Of a DNA stretch of 64,000 bases, positions 37,779 through 49,100 are shown in pieces. The stretch is taken from NCBI RefSeq assembly GCF_019059575.1, contig NW_024881857.1:310001-374000 (forward strand), read 5' to 3'. The DNA is from Amphibalanus amphitrite. Its lineage: Eukaryota; Arthropoda; Thecostraca; Balanomorpha; Balanidae. The notes under the pieces were generated by a model. The model saw only the letters and a list, made by a program, of their open reading frames with translations. It was not told the origin of the DNA and ran no database searches. How positions within the stretch are numbered: position 1 is the stretch's first letter; each line of letters begins with the position of its first letter. Both the position numbers and the translations under genes were made by a program.

Positions 37779-38341
37779 CTGCACCGGGGAGGGGAGGGGG
37801 GGGGGCGTCACACTGCAGCACAGAGATCGTCTCTCCCAAGGGAGAGATCATTGATGTTTCTATCATTCAGTAGTCCAGTAGAAAAAGGTGTTTCTAATTT
37901 CAACCCATGCATATTTAAGACCTACAAAATTTATGCTGGTAAGCAATTTGAGTTAGTAGCTACTATTTACATTCATTATTCATACAATGCACCATTGATC
38001 AATACGTAACAGTGGTGATTTCCTCCTAATGATGCAACCTCTAAAAACTGAACAAACTTACAGAGCAAAACATTAAAAGAAAGAACATATCTTTCTCACG
38101 TTGAAAAGTGAGACCGCACATTGACAATTATGATAGTTTTTACACATCTTAACATGCATAAAGTACACCCAACCACATGTTGAGCCAGGTAAGGTAAGGT
38201 TAGGATGCATTAGGTAGGGTAAGGTCAGATTTGATTAGGTTTTGTTATTTCTGCTTGTAGTGTACCCAAAATTGTCAGCATTAAATGATTTTGAGCCTAG
38301 GGTGTAAAAGGGCAATTTTACCAAAACAGTAGCTTCCAAAT
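37779..38341. other. Kindlin upstream region
   Basis: This begins with the pyrimidine-rich 3' splice site that precedes the kindlin ATG, so it is probably the end of a 5' UTR intron. A G8 run lies at about 37797-37806. Around 38187-38240 is a degenerate run of AGGTAAGGTTAGG-like units. No promoter element was identified. Confidence 0.5.
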
Positions 38342-41034
38342 CAGTAGGCGGAACTATGGTCATGAGTACCCAAATATAGGAACGTTCCCATTTTTGGGAA
38401 CAGAGTTCCCAAATATGGGAACGGGCGTTCCCATTTATGGGAACGGAAGGTAATTTTTCGGCCGTTCGCCCACTAAAACTCATTAGTGCATCACGTCTCA
38501 AAAAAGTGCACGCTAATTTAAGTATCTACTAAGTCTCTATAAAATTATCTTTAATCTGACCGTTGCACAAGGAAATTGACCGTAGAATGATATTTTTAAT
38601 GATTTTTTGAAATGACGGAATGGTGAAAACATGGGTTATACTACATTTAACTTGCAATTTTAAGGAAAATGAAGCGTTTCTTACATTTTGAGGTCAAGTA
38701 TAATAATTTTCGCCTGGTTATGAAGTTTCATACTAGCGACACCAGATGCTGACATATGCAAGCGAACACGCGGACAGTCCGGGGGTAATATCGGTGACAT
38801 TTGGTGTCGGGGCGCACGACCGCGTGGAACGTGAGTGAATTTACCGAACTACTGTTGTAAACTCAGTTTCAGTGGTTTAAAATTATTCAGCTGTATTTTA
38901 TCGTCCCAGAAAGACATATTTTATTTGGATGCTAGCTGTTTAGAGTTGTTTTATAAGGAGCGTCATGAGCGTGGTTTTGTCTTCCGTGTTTCTAAGCGTG
39001 ATCGTTTTGGGGGAATTTCTCTTATATAGGTCGCTCTGTGTGGCTTATTTATAATTTTTATGCTGATTTCGATCATTCCTCGTGCCCATCCTACCAGGCC
39101 TTTTGCCACTTACACTCATCAAGAAAGAAAAAACTAGATTTTCATTGGGACTAGGTGTTTAGAGGGTGTAACATATCCAGCGTTCCCATTTTTGGATACT
39201 TCCTTGTGCTCGTCAACTATAGGTGATAAACAGACAGGTGCTTGACATGTCTCCACCCTCGGCGCGGACGGTGGATATAGGTATGGAAGACCTTGTTGAA
39301 CATCGCTGAGCGTTGTGAATTACGTAATCCTGCAGAGGGGGGCGTGCCCGCTGCGAGATCGACGGGAATAAAAGCGCAGAAGACCGGGCGAAACATGCGA
39401 CGGTCTTGCCGGAAAGGTCATCTGATGATTGTTGCGTTAACAATAATTTGCGGCGTTGGACGTGATGCTTGTTAATGAAAAGAGCCCCTGAAAGGCGTCG
39501 GTGAAATCGTTCCCAATTTTGGGTACGCCGTTCCCATAATAAGGAACGCTTGCAGCGCCAGTGTACGAGAGCGTTCCCAAATTTGGGCTCGCGGCCCGGA
39601 TGATGGACTGCTTTAGAAATAGGGGAACGATTTGAAACTACGATGGGCCTTACAATATCAAACTTTTTCCCAACAATATTGAGACAAATATCAGGTGGTT
39701 CACGATCGTTTTATATTTTTTGGACGTCATTTAACCCGCGCCCCGTAGGGGGGGGGGCCGAAACGGCCCCCCCCCTGTCCTTTTCGGTCGATATCTCCTA
39801 AACGGCTGGAGATATCGCCACCAAACTTTCAGGACCCCTCCGGGCATCAATTTTACACATTGTGACCAAAAATTTTTCCAGAGGCTGTGATAGGTTGGCC
39901 ACAAATGACGTCAGAGTGACGTCATGTTCTGTCATTTTCGACCGAAAAAAGACCTTCGCGAGAAGACCTGTCAGGCCTACAGCTTTGAAGATACAGAAAA
40001 ATGATTAAGACATAAAAGGTGTAGAATTGACAGGGCTACAAAACTGCTATCTCGGATTTTTGAAATTTTTGAGTTTTGATCCCCAAAAATCAAAAAAGCA
40101 TTTTTTTGGATTTATTAGTCAAAAAATCCAAAAAGTTTTTTGAGTTTCGAAAAAACCGGAATATATGTGATAGTACCTACCGTCTTCTATCTACATACCA
40201 AATTTCAGATCGATACCTCGTTTTTTGGCCAAGTTATAGCGAAAAAACTGTTCAAAAATGATGACGTCAAATTTTCAAACTCAATTTTTGGCAATTCTAG
40301 AACTCGTAGAGCAAAACAAAGACCACCATTAGACTCCCCGTGACGAGCTGCATCGAATGGATACCCATTTTATGAAAAAATATCAACTTTGAAATTTGAC
40401 CTAATTTGACCTGACCTTGACCTGACCTTCACCAAAACGTGACCTAGGCTGGCCCCAAAGGCTGCCTAACCCACATAATCGCATTTGTCATGTAAAATGG
40501 ACCATAAAACATGTATCACACGACACATTCATATTGTGACCCCCGGTGACCTGACCTCGCTGTGACCTGACCTGGTATCAGTGACCTCAGATAGCAAAGT
40601 ATGTGTTTGACGAACAATATACCATCGATGGTTTTCAATAAATTACCAATTTACTCGATTTCACAGCACATTTCTTGAATTGCCTGTGAACGGTGAAAAT
40701 CTGACATTTGACCTGACCTGTGACGTCATCGGTTTGACCTAGGTCAATGAAATTTGGTCACAAGGTAGTTCCCGGGTAGGGCTATCAAACGCCGTTTGAA
40801 TTTTGAAAATCGGCCGGTAACTTTCCGAGATCTTAGGGGGGGGGGCCGAAACGGCCCCCCCCCTACGGGTGGTAGGGTCCGCCGGTAGCCCTACGGGGCG
40901 CGGGTTAACGGTTCTTTTTCTTGTTTTAAATAATGCCTACATGGCGTTCCCATATTTGGGTTTATCGTTCCCAAATATGGGAACGAAAATGCGTTCCCGA
41001 AAATGGGTACGCTTGACCATAGTTCCGCCTACTG
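38342..41034 (+). mobile_element. 2.7 kb inverted-repeat element with GTTCCC/GGGAAC palindromes
   Basis: The left end starts CAGTAGGCGGAACTATGGTC and the right end is its exact reverse complement over 21 bp (41014-41034). AAAT flanks both sides (38338-38341 and 41035-41038) and may be the target duplication. Both subterminal regions, and the middle near 39191 and 39510-39590, carry many copies of a palindrome close to GTTCCCAAATATGGGAAC. No transposase frame is visible. It is interrupted at 39735-40904 by a TTAA element. It fills most of the space between the kindlin and GALNT2 start codons. Confidence 0.8.
39735..40904 (-). mobile_element. TTAA-flanked non-autonomous element, copy B, nested
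   Basis: TTAA occurs on both sides (39731-39734 and 40905-40908). The ends are CCCGCGCCCCGTAGGG and its inverse, each followed by a G-run CCGAAACGG C-run hairpin. The interior is clearly related to copy A in reverse orientation, for example AATTTTACACATTGTGACC near 39849 against its complement near 12550. The right end has the box CCGTAGGG twice (40861 and 40889, inverted), matching the duplicated left end of copy A once orientation is considered. It inserted into the element at 38342-41034, so it is the younger of the two. Confidence 0.8.
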
Positions 41035-43004
41035 AAATTAAACACATGGTTTAAGGTCATTAATGCAATTTTCTCATAGCCTGTGAGAGCAAATCATTTT
41101 TTGTGATTGATGCATTAAAAGCTCACAATGACACAGCCCACGGATGTAACATTCTACTCATTCACCCATCACCAATTTCACATCTACTCCGCCCACCTTC
41201 GACCCAGTCTACTGGTAATCTTTTTGGTCATAATAATCAAGTCAAGTTAGTAAAAGTACGTCTCTCTCTCTCAACCCAATCACAGATAAATCACAGATAA
41301 AATCCAATCACAGATAAAATGTCATATTCAAGTGCGAAATACACTGTTTACACATGAAATCTGATTAAAAACCCACCTCGACCTTTCTTATGCCCAGTTA
41401 TTCACGAAGCTTGAGCAACTCCTTCTGTTGACGGTTCAAAAATGTCGCAGAACCGGATGCAGCTGATAGGAGAGACTTTCAGATTCAAACACGCATTATT
41501 CACAAAATGTGATAAGATTCCCCAAGCACAATACACGGGAACACCGCACCCTCGACCTCTCCAGCCGCACGACCACAATCGTCACAGCTCGCCCGAGTTG
41601 TGTATCCGAAATGACCTAGAGATGGGTGGGAGCAAGTACTTTTAAGGTACTCGTGCTTCTTGGTCACTAAAAAAGGAAAGTTTCATTCAGAAAGATACTG
41701 AATGATTCAAACAAAACACATTTTCCTAAGCTGCTATTGAATTTTTGTTTGACTTTTGACTCAACGCCTTATTCCGCTATTTTGCATTCTCGGGATGAAA
41801 TGGCTCTTTGCCGCGCATTTATTTGTCGATTTTCAATACAAAGGACTGCTTTTCATTTAGAGTAAAATATATTGAAATATATTTTGTGAACAATAAAAGC
41901 ATTTGTATGCAAAACATTCAGTTTTGCCCTAAAGAAACCGGGGAGAATTCCCTGCTCACTAGATGGCGCCCTGGAAATCTGGTAGCTATAGAGGTGGAAA
42001 GGTAGGAAGTTTACACTAGTACTTGAAATATTTCTATCTACTAAGCTGTTTTCCCAACAAAATGGAAATGCAATATTCATACATAACTAGAGTCATCACA
42101 CCCGAATATATATTTCATGTGTAAGTGAATGGTGACTGTCACTTTTCAAAGCTCATAACTGATTTGTTCTAAAAAGAATTTTTCGTTTTCTGAAAAAATA
42201 TCTAAAATGGAAGCTTCTTAGTCAGCTGACAGCGACCTTGAAGCAAAAGTGAACATGACGCAAGTAATACGTAAATGTAAGTTGAAAGAAGAGTTGTAAC
42301 TTGTAAGCATCATTTCCCATTCGCTGTTTGTCCGTCGTGTGGTGCGCTGCGCGGTTCTGGTTCTGTGGGTGAAGGAAAGGGGCATTTGTGCATAACCGTT
42401 TTTCAGTTGGTGTTTTCACCCCTTCATCGACAATAAGTCACAAATAAGTGGCTACACAGAGCTTGCTGGTAAGTGTGATAACAAACTTCGAAATTTGATC
42501 CTCTTTCTCAAACTTTTGATATATGTTAGGGGGATTTATTTATATTTTCGATTATTGATGCAGCAAAATTGACACAAGTGTGAAAAATGAGGTATTTTTG
42601 TATTTTCTGCTTGTCATCAACAGGTACTGAGCAGTGGCACTTAGAGTACGGCAATTGTTGTTGCCGAATGTGGGCTCCAAAACCTGGTTGTGCGGGGCTC
42701 TCATGTGACAAGTCATTTCACTCTGCTTGCATGCTGATAATCTGTTTTGTCAGCTATTCATCAGTTTTGTTCAATAATATTTTCTTCTACTTGGCTTCAC
42801 TTAGGATGGCTTTTTAAACATTAGTTTTGGGAAGGCCATGAATTACAAATAAATTAGATTATGCAGACTTAGTCACTGGAATTTTGTATGTGAGTTTTAG
42901 TGAGCATTCCACTTTTATCTTCAAATCACTGACTTACTGCAGGGCATGTGTTAAACACACACACAAAGTGAGTCAATGTTTCATATTGGGAATGTTTCTT
43001 TCAG
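41035..43004. other. GALNT2 upstream region
   Basis: AT-richer sequence between the transposon and the first coding exon of the transferase. It may hold its promoter and 5' UTR exon(s). A CTG/GTAAGT donor-like site lies at 42468/42469, and a matching TTTCTTTCAG acceptor precedes the ATG. No TATA or initiator element could be assigned with confidence. Confidence 0.45.
42300..42468 (+). other. Possible 5' UTR exon of the GALNT2-like gene
   Basis: Inferred only from a good donor (CTG/GTAAGT at 42468/42469) about 540 bp upstream of the acceptor at 43003-43004. The 5' boundary given is arbitrary. RNA evidence would be needed to support it. Confidence 0.2.
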
Positions 43005-43015
43005 AGCTGGTCGCC

Positions 43016-43132
43016 ATGCTGCCATCACGGATGCTGTGCCGCCGCAACTTTAAATGGTTGCTGCTGGTGGCAGCAGTTTGGTGCTTTGGCATCGTCTACT
43101 ACGTGTCTGTGAAGGGCAATGACCCACCACAG
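43016..43132 (+). CDS. GALNT2: GALNT2-like coding exon 1 (cytosolic tail and membrane anchor)
   Basis: The exon encodes [20 protein letters not shown], then [19 protein letters not shown]. Residues 14-32 form the signal-anchor. The ATG at 43016 follows a TTTCTTTCAG acceptor (exon starts at about 43005), so a 5' UTR exon upstream is likely. A second ATG at 43031 (MLCRRNFK) would give a tail nearer to human GALNT2 (MRRRSRMLL) and is a plausible alternative. The donor is CAG/GTGAGC after 43132, phase 0. Confidence 0.85.
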
Positions 43133-46100
43133 GTGAGCTCTTAATCCGATCACACACCGGTGAGCATTTACCGACACCTAACTAACACCCACCATCCATC
43201 TTCCACCTCACCACCCCCACCCACTAGCCAGTTAAATGCCAGAATAAAAAGGCACATAACTCTTAGATAGTCTCTATTTCATTTCCATATTCGGTTTCTT
43301 TGAGTTGTGTCTCTGAGTTTCAAGGCAAAAAAGGGGGTTTTTGCGGAGCGAGCGGAGTCTTACGTAGAATAACGGAAATTTCTGAGTATGAGCGGCCGGC
43401 CGGCCGGCCGTGGTCACGCTTTTGCGACGCTTAGCAACCACTTGACCGATTTACATGCGATAATTTTTGTAGGGTAGCTTCATTCCTTCTACCAAGTGTT
43501 GGACTGTTCCCGATGCATGTGGGTGACCCCTTATGCACGTGCCACGTGCAAAACGAAGAGGTTTCAGTTTTGTAATAGTTGCAATATCTCGGTAACTACT
43601 TGGCCGATTGCGCTGAAAGTTGGCATGTAGGTAGGCACCCACTGGCCACTAGGCACTGCGCCTTATCCATGTGCCAGAGCTGGGGTTCTGCTGCACGTGC
43701 GCACGTGCAGGGGTCGTTTCCAGATCTCGAGAACGGCTGGACCGATGGTGCTCAAATTTGGTACACGGTTAGGGACCAGTTAGCAAGGTGCCGTGTACAA
43801 GTCAGTTGGACCCATTTTGCACGTGCGCACGTGCAATGTGCCGCTTCCAGATCTCGAGAACGGCTGGGCCGATTGTGCTCAAATTTGGTGCATCGCTAAA
43901 GACCGGTTAGTAGGGTGCCGTACACAAGTGAGTTGGAGGTACCCCCTCGCAATTTCGTACGTGCAAGGCCCACCCTCTCGGTCGCTCCGTTGGTCGCCCC
44001 GCCCAAAGGCGTTATACTGGTAGTATCGCAGATGTGTGGTTGAGTATTCATTAGTGCAATATTAGTGGCAAATGGCGATAGACGCTAGATTGCTAATGGC
44101 CGCTGTTGGCGCAGTTTGCGTCGTAAGAATCGTTGTGCGCCTGTGATGCCAATAGCGACGACCACATCCCAGCTAACGGCGATAATAAGCATGAGGGCTC
44201 GATACGAGACGCCCATGTCGCTCCTCCGCCAAGGCTGCTCTGAAGTCTGAGACCATCGTTGGCTTCGGCGGATACTTTTGAAACGGCAGCTTAAATTTGA
44301 TGCGCCCGCCTTTCCCATTTTCTTCGAAACCGGGGTCGATTTGTCGATGTTGTCACGCTGTTCGCTCTTTCGTGACCTCCGAGACGGTGGTGGAGTGACT
44401 TGGTGACTTAGTGTCGCTATCTCACCTGTTCCAGTGTGGCCAAATTGGTGATGTTGCGGGGAAAGTCACCCCCAATGAAAAGTTTAATGACATCCTCAGA
44501 AATTTGAAAATTATATCATCACAACGCTTTTGTTGTGAAAGCATACCTAGTGTAGGAATAAAGACTAAAAATGTTCCAATGTACGATTCGCACCGTCATA
44601 CTCGTACTGTCGCGCTTGCAATGTTTTTTTTTTTACATCTTTGATGACAATATTTGACTTTTTTTTACTTTCCACCAGAGCTTGTCGTCAGGTATAGTTT
44701 TTCCACATAACTTGTAAAAACTGCACCTTAAGTGACACTGAAGACGAGTTTTTTTTTTTAAATAGTGACATCCTCATACGACTTTTTTATACATCCTCCC
44801 CGTAACGCTAAACCAATTTGGCCACACTGACCTGTTCCGACCCTCGGGTGGCGTTAAAACCATACATAGACCTGGGTTGTCAGAGAAGCTAGTCAGAAAC
44901 TCCCAGATTTAAAGACTTGCTTCGTTGTTATGTGATGTTTGCCTTGGATCCCGATCATTTCGGATCGCTGAATTTTGGACACGACACTGCTTTGTGAGAC
45001 GTCAACGTCGGACACAAAAAAGGAGCCCTCGTCCGGCGGTGCATGTCCGGTCAGCGGGGACTACCGTAATCAGAGTTCGTTGCCGTAACCCAAACTCGCC
45101 CAGCGGTGGCGGCTTCCCGAGCACCGAGCCTGGCCGTGTCGTGACGGACGGTCGTGGCGCATCTAATGACCGTGACGCCGCCTCCGTCACGGTCGGGCGG
45201 CTGTCCGACTCGTGACGGCTGCGTCTGCCGCTGACGGTGCCGGTAGAGCGGTGATACCGAACACGCGGTTCGTCACGGTAGCGGTGGTACCGTGATGCGT
45301 ACAGCTATGCTAGTAATGTTTCCTGCGACCGTCCGGTACCCAGCCGAATACTCCCGTACGCCAGCACCGGTCAACAAACAGCCTTTGGTAATGGATGACG
45401 TTAAAAGTGCAAAATACAGCACGGGGACCTGCTGCTGTTACTAAATTTGCACCCGTCTGGACCTCGCCAGTCGCCGTGCGTCTGAAGTCTGAACGTATGC
45501 TTGTTTTGCTGAATGTTGACGGTCATTCTTAGAGAGTGAACTACCGGCGTTGGCGTGATGCCTTCGAGATATTATTTAGGTTAAGCGAGCGCATAGCTCA
45601 TTATGACACAAGAAACCACTGGCGCTGCCTCTGTCCAGCTTTGAAAGAATGTTTACATCGGCGACAGAAGTGGCTGGCGTGGCCACTTCGTAGCGACATT
45701 GGGTTACAAATAATAACACAAAAGAGACGTCGCTCTTGATGAATGACGATCATTCACGCGGTGTAAGTACGAAGGTACCCGCGCCAGCTCGCTCGCTGTT
45801 ACGCCGCTGTATGTTGCAAGCTGTGCGACATCCACAAACGCTCTGTAATGCCGATGCTGCGTCGTGGAGCTGATGCGCCGCCACTCATTCCCTAATTTTC
45901 CGTTTACGGTACGTACGATCATAAAACAGCCATCAGCGCGGCAGACCGGGCTAGCGAGCCTGTGCGGCATATTGCAGGGCTTATGACCATGCCCGCTATT
46001 CACTATGATTGAACTATGATTCAGCACCGTCGCTTTGAGTCAGCTGTCATGCTGCTGTGTCCGCTGCCGTCCCTACGTTTGCGTCATATACGAGTAATAT

Positions 46101-49100
46101 GCACGTTCTCGGCTAGGTCGTTTCACGCGTGAAGCCGGGCGAAACGAGGGGGTGCTCGTCATCCATCTATTTTCGTCCAAATGACTATAACGAAATTTGA
46201 GTTATCCACGTCGATGGCAGGTTCGCTGTCGAAACTGATATGGCAGTCAGCGGTCTATGGCTATATGAAAATCGCCACTCCCTTCCGCAAACACGAAAGC
46301 GCGTTTGGGTAAGTGGTTTTCTTTTTCCCAGCCTGAAGTCCCGGGATGCCCCCAGTGCGGTCCAGTCAGTCCCTTTGATTGTAACAGCCCCAGTGTTGAT
46401 GTTTTTAGTTAGACGGGTGGTTGCGTGCCAGGGCAGATCGATTAACGCGTGTGGTTCATCGATCTCGCTAACTCTACGGCGTACGAACACTGAATAAATG
46501 ACAGCTGCAGGCCAACAGACAGCTATTCTTGCACGCCACTCTCTATTGGTGGATGTAACATTTATAGGCAATCTTGATGTTGTGGGGTTTCTAACTCCGG
46601 TCTAGCTTTATTGCTGTAGGGGAAGGAGGGTGAATTGCGCCACCTTAAGGAAAAACGCTGATTGTAAGAAAACCGCTGGAGATATAAGCATGCATTGGTG
46701 ACCATTTCAAAGAGGAACTCATTGGCTACGATTTAAGAGCATCCCGATCAATTAAGAATGTTTCGTTTGCTTCTGACAGCTGCTATTTCAGAAACATGTA
46801 AAAGGGCGCATTTGCCAACAACTGCTGTAAATTGCGCCAGGGGGATGGCGCAATTAGAACCGAATTGCGCCCTATACTTTAACATGGCTAAGCGAATGAG
46901 ACGGAATGCATACACCCCGGCAGTCTAATGTCATCGCGGCTTGCTTTAATATTCATAATGTTATTCACGCTGGTTAAATAATAAATGTAGGTGTAAATCG
47001 CGATGTTTTTTAGCCCACGTAGATAACTTTACATGTGTTCGTTTCGTACGCTTGTAAAAGTGCAACGAAAACGTTTACTGTAACCGACTAGATATATGTG
47101 AACGTATGCGCCTATACGGTTACATTTTCAATCGTTTCTCTCAAAATTAATAATTTTTATTGTTTCGACAGCTTTATGACATCAGTTTTTACTTTTTTGT
47201 CATAGCTGTCACCTCTCACGCCTGAGTCCATGTTGAAAATGTCGTATTTTGTCAATTACACCACAAGTTCGTAGCCTAAATGGCAGCTAAATTATAAGTT
47301 TGACGAGAGAAATAATTTGCGGACTGACGACAGCGGGTTGCTCCCCTGCCTGACATTAAACTCCTCCTTTATTGCAATCAGTTAATGATGCATTCATGCT
47401 GTCGTGATATGCAATAGCTACACCATTATTCTATTTGCGCCCCCCTGGCGCAATTGCCATGGGCGCAATTAAAATTGAGGTGCTTTTTAATAAAAGCGTG
47501 GAAGTTATCATAAAGATGTTGAAGGAAGCTAACTGTTTTAGTGAAATATAATGAAAAAAGGACTTTTCTTTTTAAATATCACTCTGAAAATCACATAAAT
47601 ATCACACATTTTTATAGCCAACGGTACAAAATACTGCAAAAAAACTAAGAAAACGCCGTAACATCTTTGATGGCGTAATGAGCCTTGCTGATTGGCTTCA
47701 TCGGGGAGCTTGGGCCATAAAAGGAACTGTCCAGTGGGGAAAATAATGTTTTCGAATTCAAAATTCAAAACATGCCATTGAATCCGTGGGAATGTTGGTG
47801 GGCGCAATTGGTTAGAAGGGCGCAATACACCCACTTTCCCCTATTTCTTTTATGGGAGCTATAGGCTATTTTTAGCATATTGTCTTGATGTTGATTTGCA
47901 AGGAGGTGGCAATCGCGACATTATGGAATGTGTAATGGAACTACTAATGACCTTTATCGCTCGGTACAGACCTGTTTGTGACAATCGCTCGTGTTTCCTG
48001 ACATTGGATGCCTGATTAAAACGCATGCTAACGACCTGCTTTGCAAGTGCCTATGCCAAAACCGTTCCAACTAGCAATCATTCATGGAAATAATGTATGC
48101 AAAATAATGAAATGGACTCCTCATAATGGTCGTTGCACGCACTGAGCCGCTGAACGGTGTGTCCGGTTCACGGAGCAGCAACAGGCTGGTGCCTGACCGT
48201 CAGTGGACTCTCCGTGCGCCGGCCTGTCCAGTCCAAGTCTGTCACTGACTGAGCCGTGAAACAACACGACTAGTTTTCGTTACATCACGTTACCTCAAAG
48301 CACATCATGGTACCTCCGAGCGTTTCGCGGCCTTGTCTGGCCAGTACCGCCTTGTTACGCGATGTCCAAACGCTGAGGAATTTGATAACAGTCTGGCTGC
48401 GACACGAATGGGACGAGCTGCCATGCCGGTCTGCTTGAGGTCCGGTCCGGCCGGCCCGCATCCAGGTTCAGCTACAGGACCGAGCGGGGTGTCAGCAGCG
48501 GGCTGGTCGTGCGGGTGGTGTCGGTGGTGGCTCGGCAGCGCAGAGCAGAGTAGTAAAACCATAACGCGGACGGTGTTAGCACAGACTGGGTGATGAGGTG
48601 CAATCGCGACTGATAGCAACTCTGTTGCCGGTAGGGGCTGCCGTAGCGGCTGGGTTTTGTGAACGAGCGGCTGTCGGTGCGAGTAGTGACAAAGTAGCTT
48701 CGTAGTTGTAGGTAGCGGCTTGGTCGGTAACCGGTCGGTGCTGGTTCTAAGTAGTGCGGGCGGGGTCGGTATGGTGTAAGTAGCGGCTTGGTAAGGCAGC
48801 TGGCGACTGGCCGTCGGTTCGCTGGTCGTCGTCGGTAGCACTAGCGCCTCAGCAGCTCGGTCAGGCGGCTCGCTCGGCTCGGTGTCGGCAGCGGCGGATC
48901 CCTGGGACCGTGTTTACCCGGTCTGTGTATGTCGTCGGCCGGCTGCCGCGGCTGATCTGTTTACTCTGAGCCAGCGGGGGAGCTGCGGGCCGGAGAGAGA
49001 CCGCGGCCGGCGAGAAGGGTGCTGCAATGCAACCGGCCGCTTGCACGAGAAAATGCTGACTCGCCACTCACCCGCTTTCAACAAACGATGCTGTAGTGCG

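Noticed and set aside
38187..38240. TTAGG-like run as an interstitial telomeric repeat
   Set aside because: Units are irregular (AGGTAAGGTTAGG, TTAGGTAGGG) and too few to claim arthropod telomere repeats.
44085..44318. 77-codon minus-strand frame with a hydrophobic segment, as an alternative kindlin or divergent transcript start
   Set aside because: No kindlin similarity and no splice signal connecting it; treated as chance.
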